34,448 bases of DNA. Origin: Chitinophagia bacterium. GTDB taxonomy: Bacteria > Bacteroidota > Bacteroidia > Chitinophagales > Chitinophagaceae. The DNA lies in NCBI GenBank assembly GCA_009920495.1, contig RFZW01000009.1:1-34448 (forward strand). The letters run 5' to 3'. Of this stretch, positions 16,335-24,275 are shown one piece after another; position 1 is the stretch's first letter; each line of letters begins with the position of its first letter. A model generated the notes under the pieces. That model searched no databases, was not told the DNA's origin, and worked only from the letters and a program-made list of their open reading frames with translations. A program made the position numbers and the translations under genes.

Positions 16335-16916
16335 ATGATAGCGATTGATTCCGTTTTAGTGAGTGACCAAGTAATTGAAGAACAATTTGTATGTGACTTG
16401 ACAAAGTGTAAGGGTGGGTGTTGCGAGGATGGGGATGCGGGTGCGCCTCTTGAAAACAAAGAAAAAGATTTTATTAAGAAGTATTATGATCTTGTTGAAC
16501 CCTATATGACGAAGGAAGGCATTAAAGAAGTGAAACAAGTAGGCCAGTTTTTATATGATCGTGAGTTTGGTTGGGTAACACCCACCTTAAATGGTCAAAT
16601 TTGCGCCTATGGGTACAAGGAAAAAGGGATCATCAAGTGTGCCTTTGAGCAAGCTTATAACGATGGGAAAATTCCATGGAAAAAGCCCATCAGTTGCCAT
16701 TTATTTCCCATTAAAGTTCAAAAAAGCAAGCAGGATCCCGATATTGAATACATGAATTATGAGCCTCGTGAAGATCTTTGTCAGGCGGCCTGTTCCTTAG
16801 GGGTTAAGTTAAAGGTACCTGCCTATGTGTTTTTAAAGGAATCTATTATTCGCAAATATGGGGAAAAATTTTATGAGGCCTTGGATGCTTCTGCGCAACA
16901 TCTAAAGGATAAATAA
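16335..16916 (+). CDS. DUF3109 family cysteine-rich protein
   Basis: A 193-residue protein of the Bacteroidota DUF3109 family, function not established. Its N-terminal CDLTKCKGGCCEDGDAGAPL contains four Cys (20, 25, 29, 30), and further Cys occur in GQICAYG, GIIKCAFEQ, PISCHLFPI and LCQAACSLG. This pattern suggests a bound metal or Fe-S cluster, as in the related YkgJ-type zinc/iron-chelating proteins. No signal peptide, so it should be cytoplasmic. It lies 27 bases after gldD and 20 bases before lutB, so co-transcription with either is plausible. The metal-binding role is inference from the cysteines. Confidence 0.87.
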   Translation: MIAIDSVLVSDQVIEEQFVCDLTKCKGGCCEDGDAGAPLENKEKDFIKKYYDLVEPYMTKEGIKEVKQVGQFLYDREFGWVTPTLNGQICAYGYKEKGIIKCAFEQAYNDGKIPWKKPISCHLFPIKVQKSKQDPDIEYMNYEPREDLCQAACSLGVKLKVPAYVFLKESIIRKYGEKFYEALDASAQHLKDK

Positions 16917-16917
16917 C

Positions 16918-16925
16918 TATTTTTG
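16918..16925 (+). promoter_or_regulatory. Possible -7 promoter element before lutB
   Basis: TATTTTTG is an exact TAnnTTTG match spanning the region just after the DUF3109 stop, 11 bases before the lutB ATG. No TTG -33 box at 17-23 bases upstream. It may give lutB a transcript of its own. Confidence 0.35.
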
Positions 16926-16936
16926 TAATAATCATT

Positions 16937-18316
16937 ATGCAAAGTATTTACGCCTCCTCATTTGACACTAAAAGCAGCGCAAAAGCAGTTGATCTGGAAC
17001 ACAGACGCAAACTGAATTTTAATATTTCCAAATACAATGCAGTTGTCCCAAAAGGCAAAGCCCAATTTCCAGATTTAACAAGGGTGCGCGAATTAGCAAA
17101 AAATAAAAAATGGGAAGCGATTGAGCATTTGGATTTGTACCTAACGCAATTTGAAGATCAAATAACCAAAAGAGGTGCCAAAGTTTTTTGGGCAGAGGAT
17201 AGCGAACAAGCATTGAATTTTATTGGAGAGTTATGCAAGGAAAAACAATGTAAATCCGTTGTTAAAAGTAAAAGCATGGTGACGGAGGAAATCCATTTGA
17301 ATGATTATTTAACCTCCATCGGTGTTGAGAGTGTGGAAACGGATTTGGGTGAATACATACAACAAATGGATGGCGAAGCGCCGTATCATATTGTTACACC
17401 AGCCATGCATAAAAGCAAGGAAGATGTTGCTAAATTATTTAATGAACATTTAGGTACCGATATTTCATTGACACCAGAACAACTAACACTGGTCGCTCGT
17501 AAAAATTTACGTGATAAATATGTGCAAGCTGAAATTGGAATTACGGGCGCTAATTTTATATTATCAGATATTGGTGGCATTGCGTTGACAGAGAACGAAG
17601 GTAATGCGCGGTTGTCCGTGGCTTGGCCAAAAACACATGTGGTTATTGTAGGTATTGAAAAAACGATTCCCTCCATGAATGATTTGGGATTGTTTTGGCC
17701 TTTATTAGCTACCTATGGTACTGGTCAACAAATTACCGTTTACAATAGTATCATTACTGGTCCTCGTCAACCTGGCGAGGTGGATGGCCCGGAGGAGATG
17801 TATGTAATTTTACTTGACAATGGGCGTACCGATTTATTGTCGAATGCAAAAGCAAGGGAGGCCTTGTATTGTATTCGTTGTGGCGCATGTTTAAACGCAT
17901 GCCCTGTGTACAAAAATATTGGCGGCCATGCGTATGATACCACCTATAGTGGTCCTATTGGAAGTGTGATTACGCCCCATTTAAGAGGGATGCATGATTA
18001 TAAGCATTTAAGTTATGCTTCAAGTTTGTGTGGTAATTGCACGGAAGTGTGTCCAGTGAAAATTAATATTCATGAATTGTTATTGGAAAACAGAAGAGAA
18101 TCAGTCGTCGCTGGTGAAAGTGATTTTGCTGAAAAATTTGCTTGGAAAATGTGGAAGAATGCATCCTTGAGTCGTATGATGATGAATCAAGGAAATGCGA
18201 CTATAAAAAATTGGGTCATCAATAAAATGTTTAAGGGATGGTCCAATCAAAGGGCGCCGTTAGAATTTCCTAAAAAAACATTTAACCAGCTTTGGAGTGA
18301 ATCTAAAAAAAGGTAG
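16937..18316 (+). CDS. lutB: LutB/LldF family iron-sulfur protein (L-lactate utilisation)
   Basis: A 459-residue LutB-type protein. The N-terminal two thirds is the LUD domain (GITGANFILSDIGGIALTENEGN, about 200-222), and the C-terminal part carries two 4Fe-4S motifs, CIRCGACLNACPVY (about 313) and CGNCTEVCPVKI (about 364). In Bacillus LutA, LutB and LutC together oxidise L-lactate to pyruvate; LutB carries electrons. Neither lutA, lutC nor a lactate permease is adjacent here, so the partners must lie elsewhere or the protein serves another oxidation. It converges on the EamA gene with 43 bases between; I see no clear terminator there. Confidence 0.92.
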   Translation: MQSIYASSFDTKSSAKAVDLEHRRKLNFNISKYNAVVPKGKAQFPDLTRVRELAKNKKWEAIEHLDLYLTQFEDQITKRGAKVFWAEDSEQALNFIGELCKEKQCKSVVKSKSMVTEEIHLNDYLTSIGVESVETDLGEYIQQMDGEAPYHIVTPAMHKSKEDVAKLFNEHLGTDISLTPEQLTLVARKNLRDKYVQAEIGITGANFILSDIGGIALTENEGNARLSVAWPKTHVVIVGIEKTIPSMNDLGLFWPLLATYGTGQQITVYNSIITGPRQPGEVDGPEEMYVILLDNGRTDLLSNAKAREALYCIRCGACLNACPVYKNIGGHAYDTTYSGPIGSVITPHLRGMHDYKHLSYASSLCGNCTEVCPVKINIHELLLENRRESVVAGESDFAEKFAWKMWKNASLSRMMMNQGNATIKNWVINKMFKGWSNQRAPLEFPKKTFNQLWSESKKR

Positions 18317-18359
18317 TTCAAAAAATACAATCCCAAAAAGAAATTAGGTTACACTTCTT

Positions 18360-19286
18360 CTACATGCCATCTGCGTCAGCAACTGCTTCCACTGGATCTT
18401 TTTGTTTCTTTAAACTATTGTTTACTACATAAACGCCCACCAAAGTACATAGGGTTCCTATAATACTGGTTATCGACATTTTTTCATCTAATAGTAAGGA
18501 GCCCACCCAAATTGCAACGATAGGATTTATATAAGCATATAAGGAGGCAATCGCAGGTTGCAAATGTTTCATGCTATATATAAATGAGATAAATGCGAAA
18601 ACGGAGCCGCCCAAAACCATATACACGAGTACGCCCCAGGTGCGCCCAGGAATACTTTGTAATGGAATATAATTATTGGTGTACAATGCAACGGTAGCCA
18701 TGATTGCGGCACTAATCAACATTTGCCATCCAATGGAATAATAAGCGTTGATATCAATTTTATTTCTTGAAATGATCACGGATCCAACACTCCAGGTTAC
18801 CATAGCAAATAAGGACAAAGCAACTCCTAAAGGATAATTGGTACCATGCATTTGTAAACTATCCTTGTAAAAAATAAAAACAATGCCTAATAAACCTAAC
18901 ATTAAACCAATAAAAGTGGCAAGGGTTATTTTAATAGCTTTAAAATAAAACCGTTCAATCAACACTACTGATAAAGGATAAAGCGCGGCAATTAATGCAG
19001 CAAGGCCACTGGTGATAAATTGAAGTCCGTAAGTAGCAATCCCATTGGAGGAAACAAACATTAAAAAGGACATCGGGATCAGCCACAAAAACTGTTTTTT
19101 TGTAGGTAGTCCTGCACCCTTCATTAAAAAGAAACAAACATATATACTACCTCCTAAAAATTGACGCATACTCGCAAATTGAAATGCAGGCACATGGGAA
19201 ATTCCCATTTTGCTTGCCACCCAAGTGGTGCCCCAAACGATACTTGTAACCGCAACGGCAAAGTATGCTTTTTTATTATTGGACAT
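18360..19286 (-). CDS. EamA/DMT family transporter (RhaT-like, ten TM helices)
   Basis: A 308-residue integral membrane protein with two EamA repeats of about five helices each: residues 6-140 (SIVWGTTWVASKMGISHVP and FITSGLAALIAALYPLSVVL) and about 155-290 (VTWSVGSVIISRN and YAYINPIVAIWVGSLLLDE). These features define drug/metabolite exporters of the inner membrane; members export amino acids, sugars or metabolites, and the substrate cannot be told from sequence. It follows purH by 47 bases on the same strand. Confidence 0.9.
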   Translation of the reverse strand: MSNNKKAYFAVAVTSIVWGTTWVASKMGISHVPAFQFASMRQFLGGSIYVCFFLMKGAGLPTKKQFLWLIPMSFLMFVSSNGIATYGLQFITSGLAALIAALYPLSVVLIERFYFKAIKITLATFIGLMLGLLGIVFIFYKDSLQMHGTNYPLGVALSLFAMVTWSVGSVIISRNKIDINAYYSIGWQMLISAAIMATVALYTNNYIPLQSIPGRTWGVLVYMVLGGSVFAFISFIYSMKHLQPAIASLYAYINPIVAIWVGSLLLDEKMSITSIIGTLCTLVGVYVVNNSLKKQKDPVEAVADADGM

Positions 19287-19333
19287 AGGTGTGACTTATA
19301 TATACAAGGGGAAGTGAATTCCTTGCCAGTTGC

Positions 19334-20542
19334 TTAATGTTTAAAATGTCTTAATTGGGTCATCACCATGGCTAATCCATGCTCCTTACAATAGGCAATA
19401 CTGTCTTTGTCTCTTACAGATCCACCTGGTTGTATATATGCTTCAATTCCCTCTGCATGTGCAATACGTACACAATCATCAAAAGGGAAAAAAGCATCCG
19501 AGGCGAGTGTCGCTCCTTTTAAGTCAAATTTAAATTGCTTTGCTTTTTCAATAGCGTGTCTTAAAGCGTCAACGCGGCTTGTTTGACCACAACCTTTGCC
19601 TACAAGTTGTTTGTCCTTGATTAAGGCAATCGCATTGCTCTTTAAATGCTTGCAAATGATATTCCCAAAAGTTAAATCTTCTTTTTCTTTATTGCTACAA
19701 GGCCTTGCACCTGCTTCGTCCCATTGGGTGTAGTTACCAGTATCCAATCCTTGCTCCAAGTTGCCGTTGAGAATTGATTTTTTTTGAACTGCATTAAAAG
19801 TAACGCCTGGTTTACTTTGCAATAAAACCCTATTTTTCTTCGCAGACAAAATGGTCAATGCGTCTGCATCAAATGCGGGCGCAATTAACACTTCAAAAAA
19901 TATTTCTTGAATTGCTTCCGCAGTGGCAGTATCAATTTTACCATTGGTCACCAATACGCCACCAAAGGCGCTTTCTGGATCGCCCGCTAAAGCTGCTTGC
20001 CAGCTTTCAAATACGGTTGTGCGATTCGCCACGCCACATACATTGGTATGCTTGATGATGGCAAAGCTTATCGAAGGTAATTCCCCGATTAAGGCAATGG
20101 CCGCATCTACATCTACTAAATTATTATAAGATAATTCCTTACCATGTAATTGTGTAAACCATTGTTCAAGATCCCCATAAAAAGTTGCCACTTGATGCGG
20201 GTTTTCTCCATAGCGTAATACTTTGCCTTGTGGCGGGTTGAAATAATTACTTATCGTAATATCATAATTCATCACCACTTCAAAAGCCTTAGCAGCGAAC
20301 GCTTTTCGTTGTTCTAAATTCGTTTGCCCTTCTTGACTAATTAAAATTTGATTTAATTTTTCATAATCATCCTTTGCAGACAATACGACCAAGTCCCTGA
20401 AATTTTTTCCTGCTGCGCGAATCATAGAGGGTCCTCCAATATCTATTTTTTCAATGATTGCTTTTTCTTCAGTGGTGTTTTTAAGTGTTTCCTCAAAAGG
20501 GTATAAGTCAACAATTGGAGGGATAACCTGTAACAGATTCAA
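19334..20542 (-). CDS. purH: purH 3' fragment: AICAR transformylase domain of a broken purH
   Basis: The frame carries the end of the IMP cyclohydrolase domain (IVDLYPFEETL, IEKIDIGGPSMIRAAGKNF) and all of the AICAR formyltransferase domain (LRYGENPHQVA, SFAIIKHTNVCGVA, ESAFGGVLVTNG, SDAFFPFDD, IQPGGSVRDKD, ending RHFKH). Together these do the last two steps of purine synthesis. The start offered by the ORF track is a TTG lying inside the other purH fragment, and the next in-frame Met is well inside the domain, so no credible start exists. The conserved segment ILGGRVKTLHP...GGILARR...DLV that should precede IVDLYPF is absent. It would be silent unless translated by coupling or restored by correcting the sequence. 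Confidence 0.93.
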   Translation of the reverse strand: MNLLQVIPPIVDLYPFEETLKNTTEEKAIIEKIDIGGPSMIRAAGKNFRDLVVLSAKDDYEKLNQILISQEGQTNLEQRKAFAAKAFEVVMNYDITISNYFNPPQGKVLRYGENPHQVATFYGDLEQWFTQLHGKELSYNNLVDVDAAIALIGELPSISFAIIKHTNVCGVANRTTVFESWQAALAGDPESAFGGVLVTNGKIDTATAEAIQEIFFEVLIAPAFDADALTILSAKKNRVLLQSKPGVTFNAVQKKSILNGNLEQGLDTGNYTQWDEAGARPCSNKEKEDLTFGNIICKHLKSNAIALIKDKQLVGKGCGQTSRVDALRHAIEKAKQFKFDLKGATLASDAFFPFDDCVRIAHAEGIEAYIQPGGSVRDKDSIAYCKEHGLAMVMTQLRHFKH

Positions 20543-20696
20543 CAGAAATACAGGGAATGCCTAAATCTTCTAAAAACTTTTGCGTGCCCCCTGTTGAATA
20601 TATAGCGATATTTAATTTTTGCAGGGTTTTTGCCAAAGGCTCCAAACCATCTTTGTAAAAAACTGAAATGAGGGCTGATTTTATTTTCTTTTCCAT
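20508..20696 (-). pseudogene. purH: purH 5' fragment (IMP cyclohydrolase N-terminus), frameshifted
   Basis: From the ATG at 20696, MEKKIKSALISVFYKDGLEP and YSTGGTQKFLEDLGIPC are a textbook PurH N-terminus (MGS-like fold), but the frame stops at TGYPSNC. In intact PurH, YPS continues ILGGRVKTLHP; here the sequence jumps to the coding for IVDLYPF in another frame, with a 35-base overlap of the two frames. About 40 residues, including part of the cyclohydrolase active site, are therefore missing. The ORF track start at 20744 is a GTG; the ATG at 20696 fits the family and lies 3 bases after an exact TACCTTTG element. Confidence 0.9.
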
Positions 20697-20699
20697 ACC

Positions 20700-20707
20700 C
20701 AAAGGTA
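20700..20707 (-). promoter_or_regulatory. Possible -7 promoter element before purH
   Basis: Minus-strand TACCTTTG is an exact match to TAnnTTTG and ends 3 bases before the purH ATG at 20696. It supports that start over the GTG at 20744 and would give a near-leaderless transcript. No -33 TTG at the usual spacing. Confidence 0.4.
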
Positions 20708-20758
20708 CGCGGTTTCCAATTTTTATTTTTTGCTGATTTTCCACAAATGCTAGGGCAT

Positions 20759-22021
20759 TTAGGGGAATAACTTTATTAGGGAAATAAGGGTAATAATAAC
20801 CAAGCTATAAAAAAGGTATTTGGCTTTTCGCTTATACAGCCATATATAAACAAACAATAGCCAAAAGTAATAGCCTACCACCATTCGACCTGACATTTGA
20901 ATAAGCAAAGGAGTGCCGATGGGATTTTGGTGAAAATATAAAACCAAACGATTTAATACATTTATATACGATTGAATTTGGCCGCCTAGATGCAAACTAA
21001 AGCCGACTTGGTTAGGCATAATCACTAATCCAATTAAAGCATATAATAAAAGGGTACTTAATGGCACCATCATAAAATTACTTATGATGACCAAGGTGGA
21101 AGTTTGATGAAAGTGATACAACAAAATGGGCAAAGTGGTCAATTGCGCTGACAAGGTGATACATAAGTTACTCCACATCCAACTTAAAATTGGATTGTCC
21201 ATAGGCAACATTTTATTAAATACCGGATAAAACAAATGAATCCCAATGACGGCTGCATAGGAAAGTTGTAAGCCAATGTGATAAATGGAATGTATGTCAA
21301 AAAATAAAATCACGAGTATGCCACCCGCAATACAATTAAGGGTGTACTTAGGTTGGTTTAAAAATGTTCCTACAAAAAATAGGCTAAAAAAAATACTTGC
21401 TCTTACCACCGAAGGGCTTGCAAATGCAATAAATGTGTATATCCAAACTGTGATTAGTACAATGGCAAGTTCAATGAATCGCCAAAACATTTTACGTGGT
21501 AAATGACTTGTAACAAAAACCAGGTTTTTAAATATAATATCTAAGTGCATTCCACTGATGGCAATGATATGTATGATGCCTAATTGGGTGTATGCTTTAA
21601 TTATATTTTTATCTATATCTGATTTTACGCCTATTAATAATGCTTTTGCAAAACCACTCGCTTGCTTATCTATGATGTGCTTGTCAATTTTCTGCATCAT
21701 CCATATACGTATATCACCAATCATTCCATTGGGGAAGGGTAACCACATTAAGTTTTGCTTATGCGTGGTTAAATAGATAACATTTCCCCAGCTTATTAAT
21801 ATGAATAGGATGATTATTCCTTGTTGCCATTTTTTTAATGGAAGTAGGGGTAAGCATAATAAAGCGCTCATACTTATTAATATAATGACAAACGCAATTG
21901 TATAATTTAAACTTGGGTAATGATCGCCAAAGTAGTTCGCTATTAAATAACCAACACCTATTGAAATGGAGATAAATAAAAGGGGATGTTCGGCTTTCCA
22001 ATGGGCCAGGGATTTTTCCAT
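20759..22021 (-). CDS. Compact ComEC/Rec2-family membrane protein
   Basis: A 420-residue polytopic protein with the ComEC competence domain: ALLIGVKSDID, IIHIIAISGMHLDII, FASPSVVRASIFF, HIGLQLSYAAVIG and LTTLPILLYHF. ComEC forms the inner-membrane channel for imported single-stranded DNA. It is short: Bacteroidota ComEC is usually about 650-750 residues. Here the N-terminal helices end at TTHKQNLMWLPF and go almost directly into IRIWMMQKIDKHI, so the soluble OB-fold (DUF4131-type) region is missing in frame, and there is no C-terminal metallo-beta-lactamase domain. It precedes purH by about 62 bases. DNA uptake activity is uncertain; family membership is not. Confidence 0.87.
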   Translation of the reverse strand: MEKSLAHWKAEHPLLFISISIGVGYLIANYFGDHYPSLNYTIAFVIILISMSALLCLPLLPLKKWQQGIIILFILISWGNVIYLTTHKQNLMWLPFPNGMIGDIRIWMMQKIDKHIIDKQASGFAKALLIGVKSDIDKNIIKAYTQLGIIHIIAISGMHLDIIFKNLVFVTSHLPRKMFWRFIELAIVLITVWIYTFIAFASPSVVRASIFFSLFFVGTFLNQPKYTLNCIAGGILVILFFDIHSIYHIGLQLSYAAVIGIHLFYPVFNKMLPMDNPILSWMWSNLCITLSAQLTTLPILLYHFHQTSTLVIISNFMMVPLSTLLLYALIGLVIMPNQVGFSLHLGGQIQSYINVLNRLVLYFHQNPIGTPLLIQMSGRMVVGYYFWLLFVYIWLYKRKAKYLFYSLVIITLISLIKLFP

Positions 22022-22069
22022 CCCGGATAGTAGGGAAATAAAAAAAACAATGAACTGCGGTAAATACGC

Positions 22070-22771
22070 TTAAGCGCCTAATAAAAAAACAACTAATTTT
22101 TTATGAAGTTCTGGTTTGCTATTTTTCCAGTTGGCAACTGACTGCGTTTTAATCCATTCAGTAGGTCCTGTTAATTCCATGGCCACACAAAGTTTGGTAC
22201 CGGGATGACAATTTTGAATGATTGCTTCAAATAACTGGTTATTTCGATAGGGGGTTTCAATAAAAAGTTGGGTGACCCCCGTTTGCTTAATTTCAGCTTC
22301 AAGTGCTTGAATTTTTTTCTTTCTTTCAAGCGCGTCAATGGGTAAATAGCCATGAAAATGAAAATTTTGGCCATTCATACCACTGCCCATTAAGGCTAAT
22401 AATAAGGAAGAAGGTCCAGTGTAAGGTTTTACTATAGCACCTAATTCCTGCGCAGCCGCGACTAAAATTTGACCTGGATCCGCAATACCCGCACATCCTG
22501 CTTCAGATAAAATACCTATATTTTTTCCCTGCTTTAAAAGTTGTGAAAATGCATGAATTTGTTCATTTTCTACTTTGTGAATGGCATGCCATGTATAATT
22601 GTCAATAACCATTTCCTTCCATAATTTTTTAAAATACCTTCTGGCCGTTTTTTCATTCTCAACAAAAAAAGCGTCACACTGTTGTATCCAAGACAATACA
22701 TCACTGGGCATACTATCAAATCCTTCCTCATGAAGTAGCATGGGTAATAAATATACTTTTCCTAATGTCAT
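22070..22771 (-). CDS. RsmI-like SAM-dependent methyltransferase (tetrapyrrole methylase fold)
   Basis: About 233 residues from the ATG at 22771: MTLGKVYLLPMLLHEEGFDS, GILSEAGCAGIADPG, YTGPSSLLLALMGSGMNGQNFHFHGYLP and LFIETPYRNN are hallmarks of the Bacteroidota branch of the RsmI family, which 2'-O-methylates 16S rRNA in E. coli. The longer ORF-track start (22843) would extend into the upstream EI24 gene and adds nothing family-like. The EI24 stop and this ATG share a base (TAATG), so the two are translationally coupled. Whether this branch modifies rRNA is inferred from homology. Confidence 0.9.
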   Translation of the reverse strand: MTLGKVYLLPMLLHEEGFDSMPSDVLSWIQQCDAFFVENEKTARRYFKKLWKEMVIDNYTWHAIHKVENEQIHAFSQLLKQGKNIGILSEAGCAGIADPGQILVAAAQELGAIVKPYTGPSSLLLALMGSGMNGQNFHFHGYLPIDALERKKKIQALEAEIKQTGVTQLFIETPYRNNQLFEAIIQNCHPGTKLCVAMELTGPTEWIKTQSVANWKNSKPELHKKLVVFLLGA

Positions 22772-23532
22772 TATTGATTGTCTTTTACTTGTTGTGTATT
22801 CAGGTGTGCTGCTATTAAAGCATAAAAGGGTGCGACCATCCAACCAATAATAGGGACTAAGTGAAGCATGTAAAATAATATGCCATTACCTATAGGAAGC
22901 CCCTTGTGATTAGATACATAGTCGGCTGAAGCAATTTTATTTTTTTTCTCCGTGGCTAATCCATAGTCAAGCATGCTATAACCTAAAAAATAACACTCCA
23001 TCAAAATGGTAAAGATGGGGGTAAACCAACCAACCAATGGAACGGAACATACAATTACAATGGGTATTAGATATACGGTTTGCCACAATAAATTGGTAAG
23101 ATTAAGTATCACTGCGCGTGTAATTAATTTTTTATAAACGGTTTTATCTAAAACAAAAGGAATTTCTTTTTGTGCCGCGTCTATTCTTAAATGCAAATAG
23201 GACAACATGGGCGAAAACAACATTAAAAAAAGATATTTAAATAAGGCAAAGTAAAAAAGTAATAAAGTAAACCAAAGCCAGAAACTTCCCATAGTTATAA
23301 AAAATCCTAGCCAATCACTACTAATGCTATCTAACCAAGTTTTTAATCCAGTTCTTAAAATAATCCATTCAATAAAAGTACTTGAGGTATCACCAAAGTA
23401 GGTCATGCCAATGATAAACATGACTGTGTACAGTATGCCCGGCAATATCATCCATTTCCACAATTTATGTTGCAGAATGAATTGATGTGCTAAAAAATAG
23501 GCACGAACCGATAAAATGAGTTCTTTGAGCAA
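22771..23532 (-). CDS. EI24/CysZ-like integral membrane protein
   Basis: A 253-residue multi-pass membrane protein of the EI24 (etoposide-induced 2.4 / CysZ) family. N-terminal MLKELILSVRAYFLAHQFIL and KWMILPGILYTVMF, then hydrophobic segments near 75-100, 135-165 and 225-250, with LMECYFLGYSMLDYGLA, the most conserved family segment. CysZ in E. coli transports sulfate; the Bacteroidota relatives have no established substrate. The start is TTG at 23532; an in-frame stop lies upstream and the first ATG would remove the amphipathic N-terminus. It overlaps the RsmI-like gene by one base. Confidence 0.85.
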   Translation of the reverse strand: MLKELILSVRAYFLAHQFILQHKLWKWMILPGILYTVMFIIGMTYFGDTSSTFIEWIILRTGLKTWLDSISSDWLGFFITMGSFWLWFTLLLFYFALFKYLFLMLFSPMLSYLHLRIDAAQKEIPFVLDKTVYKKLITRAVILNLTNLLWQTVYLIPIVIVCSVPLVGWFTPIFTILMECYFLGYSMLDYGLATEKKNKIASADYVSNHKGLPIGNGILFYMLHLVPIIGWMVAPFYALIAAHLNTQQVKDNQ

Positions 23533-23579
23533 GTAGCTTAATTTGCAATAAAGATACGAACTACTACTTTAGAATGATG

Positions 23580-24233
23580 CTATGATTGCATTTTGGTTCC
23601 ATAAGCTAGATCGCCTGCGTCACCTAATCCTGGTACGATATAGCTTTTATCATTTAAAACATCGTCAATATCACCACACCATATTGGGGTATCCATGCCC
23701 AATGCCGCTTGTACAGTTTCAATTCCTTTTTTGCTTGCAATGGCTACTGCAATATGAATTTCCTTTGGCTTTTGCGTTTTTGTAATTGCTTGAATGGTTT
23801 CAACCAAGGAAGCGCCAGTGGCTAACATGGGATCAGCTACAATTAAAATTCGATTATTTAAATCAGGACAACTTAAGTATTCAACACTTATTTCAAAGCT
23901 ACCATCTGGATGATGTTTTCGATAGGCTGAAATAAACGCATTGTCTGCTTTATCAAAATAATTTAACATGCCTTGATGCATGGGTAGTCCTGCTCTTAAT
24001 ACAGTGGCTATCACAGGCTGTTCCATTAAAATTTTTGATGCGTGGGTGCCTAATGGTGTTGTGGTATTCACCACTTTGTGCGCCATTTGCTTGCTCATTT
24101 CATAGGCAATAACTTCACCAATGCGTTCAATATTACGTCTAAAGCGCATTCGATCTTTTTGTATTTGCACATCCCTTAACTCCGCAATCCAATTACTTAA
24201 TAAACTATGTTTTTCACTTAAATGGTGCACCAT
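23580..24233 (-). CDS. upp: Uracil phosphoribosyltransferase
   Basis: A 217-residue UPRT that makes UMP from uracil and PRPP (pyrimidine salvage, cytoplasm). Diagnostic segments: VIATVLRAGLPMHQGM (about 74-90), the PRPP loop ILIVADPMLATGAS (about 129-142), and the uracil-binding C-terminus IVPGLGDAGDLAYGT. Length is close to the family norm (about 208). It follows the adenine deaminase gene by 42 bases with an exact TAGATTTG element in the gap, so it may be read from both an upstream and its own promoter. Confidence 0.95.
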   Translation of the reverse strand: MVHHLSEKHSLLSNWIAELRDVQIQKDRMRFRRNIERIGEVIAYEMSKQMAHKVVNTTTPLGTHASKILMEQPVIATVLRAGLPMHQGMLNYFDKADNAFISAYRKHHPDGSFEISVEYLSCPDLNNRILIVADPMLATGASLVETIQAITKTQKPKEIHIAVAIASKKGIETVQAALGMDTPIWCGDIDDVLNDKSYIVPGLGDAGDLAYGTKMQS

Positions 24234-24249
24234 GGCTAGTTATTTTTTT

Positions 24250-24257
24250 CAAATCTA
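24250..24257 (-). promoter_or_regulatory. Possible -7 promoter element before upp
   Basis: Minus-strand TAGATTTG exactly matches TAnnTTTG, 16 bases before the upp ATG. The nearest TTG upstream is only 13 bases away, short of the usual spacing, so the match is suggestive only. Confidence 0.35.
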
Positions 24258-24275
24258 GGTTTCTTAAGGACAATT

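Noticed and set aside
20508-20542. Programmed frameshifting to fuse the two purH frames
   Set aside because: A ribosomal shift could join the frames but cannot restore the missing conserved block of about 40 residues, and no slippery heptamer with a stem is evident.
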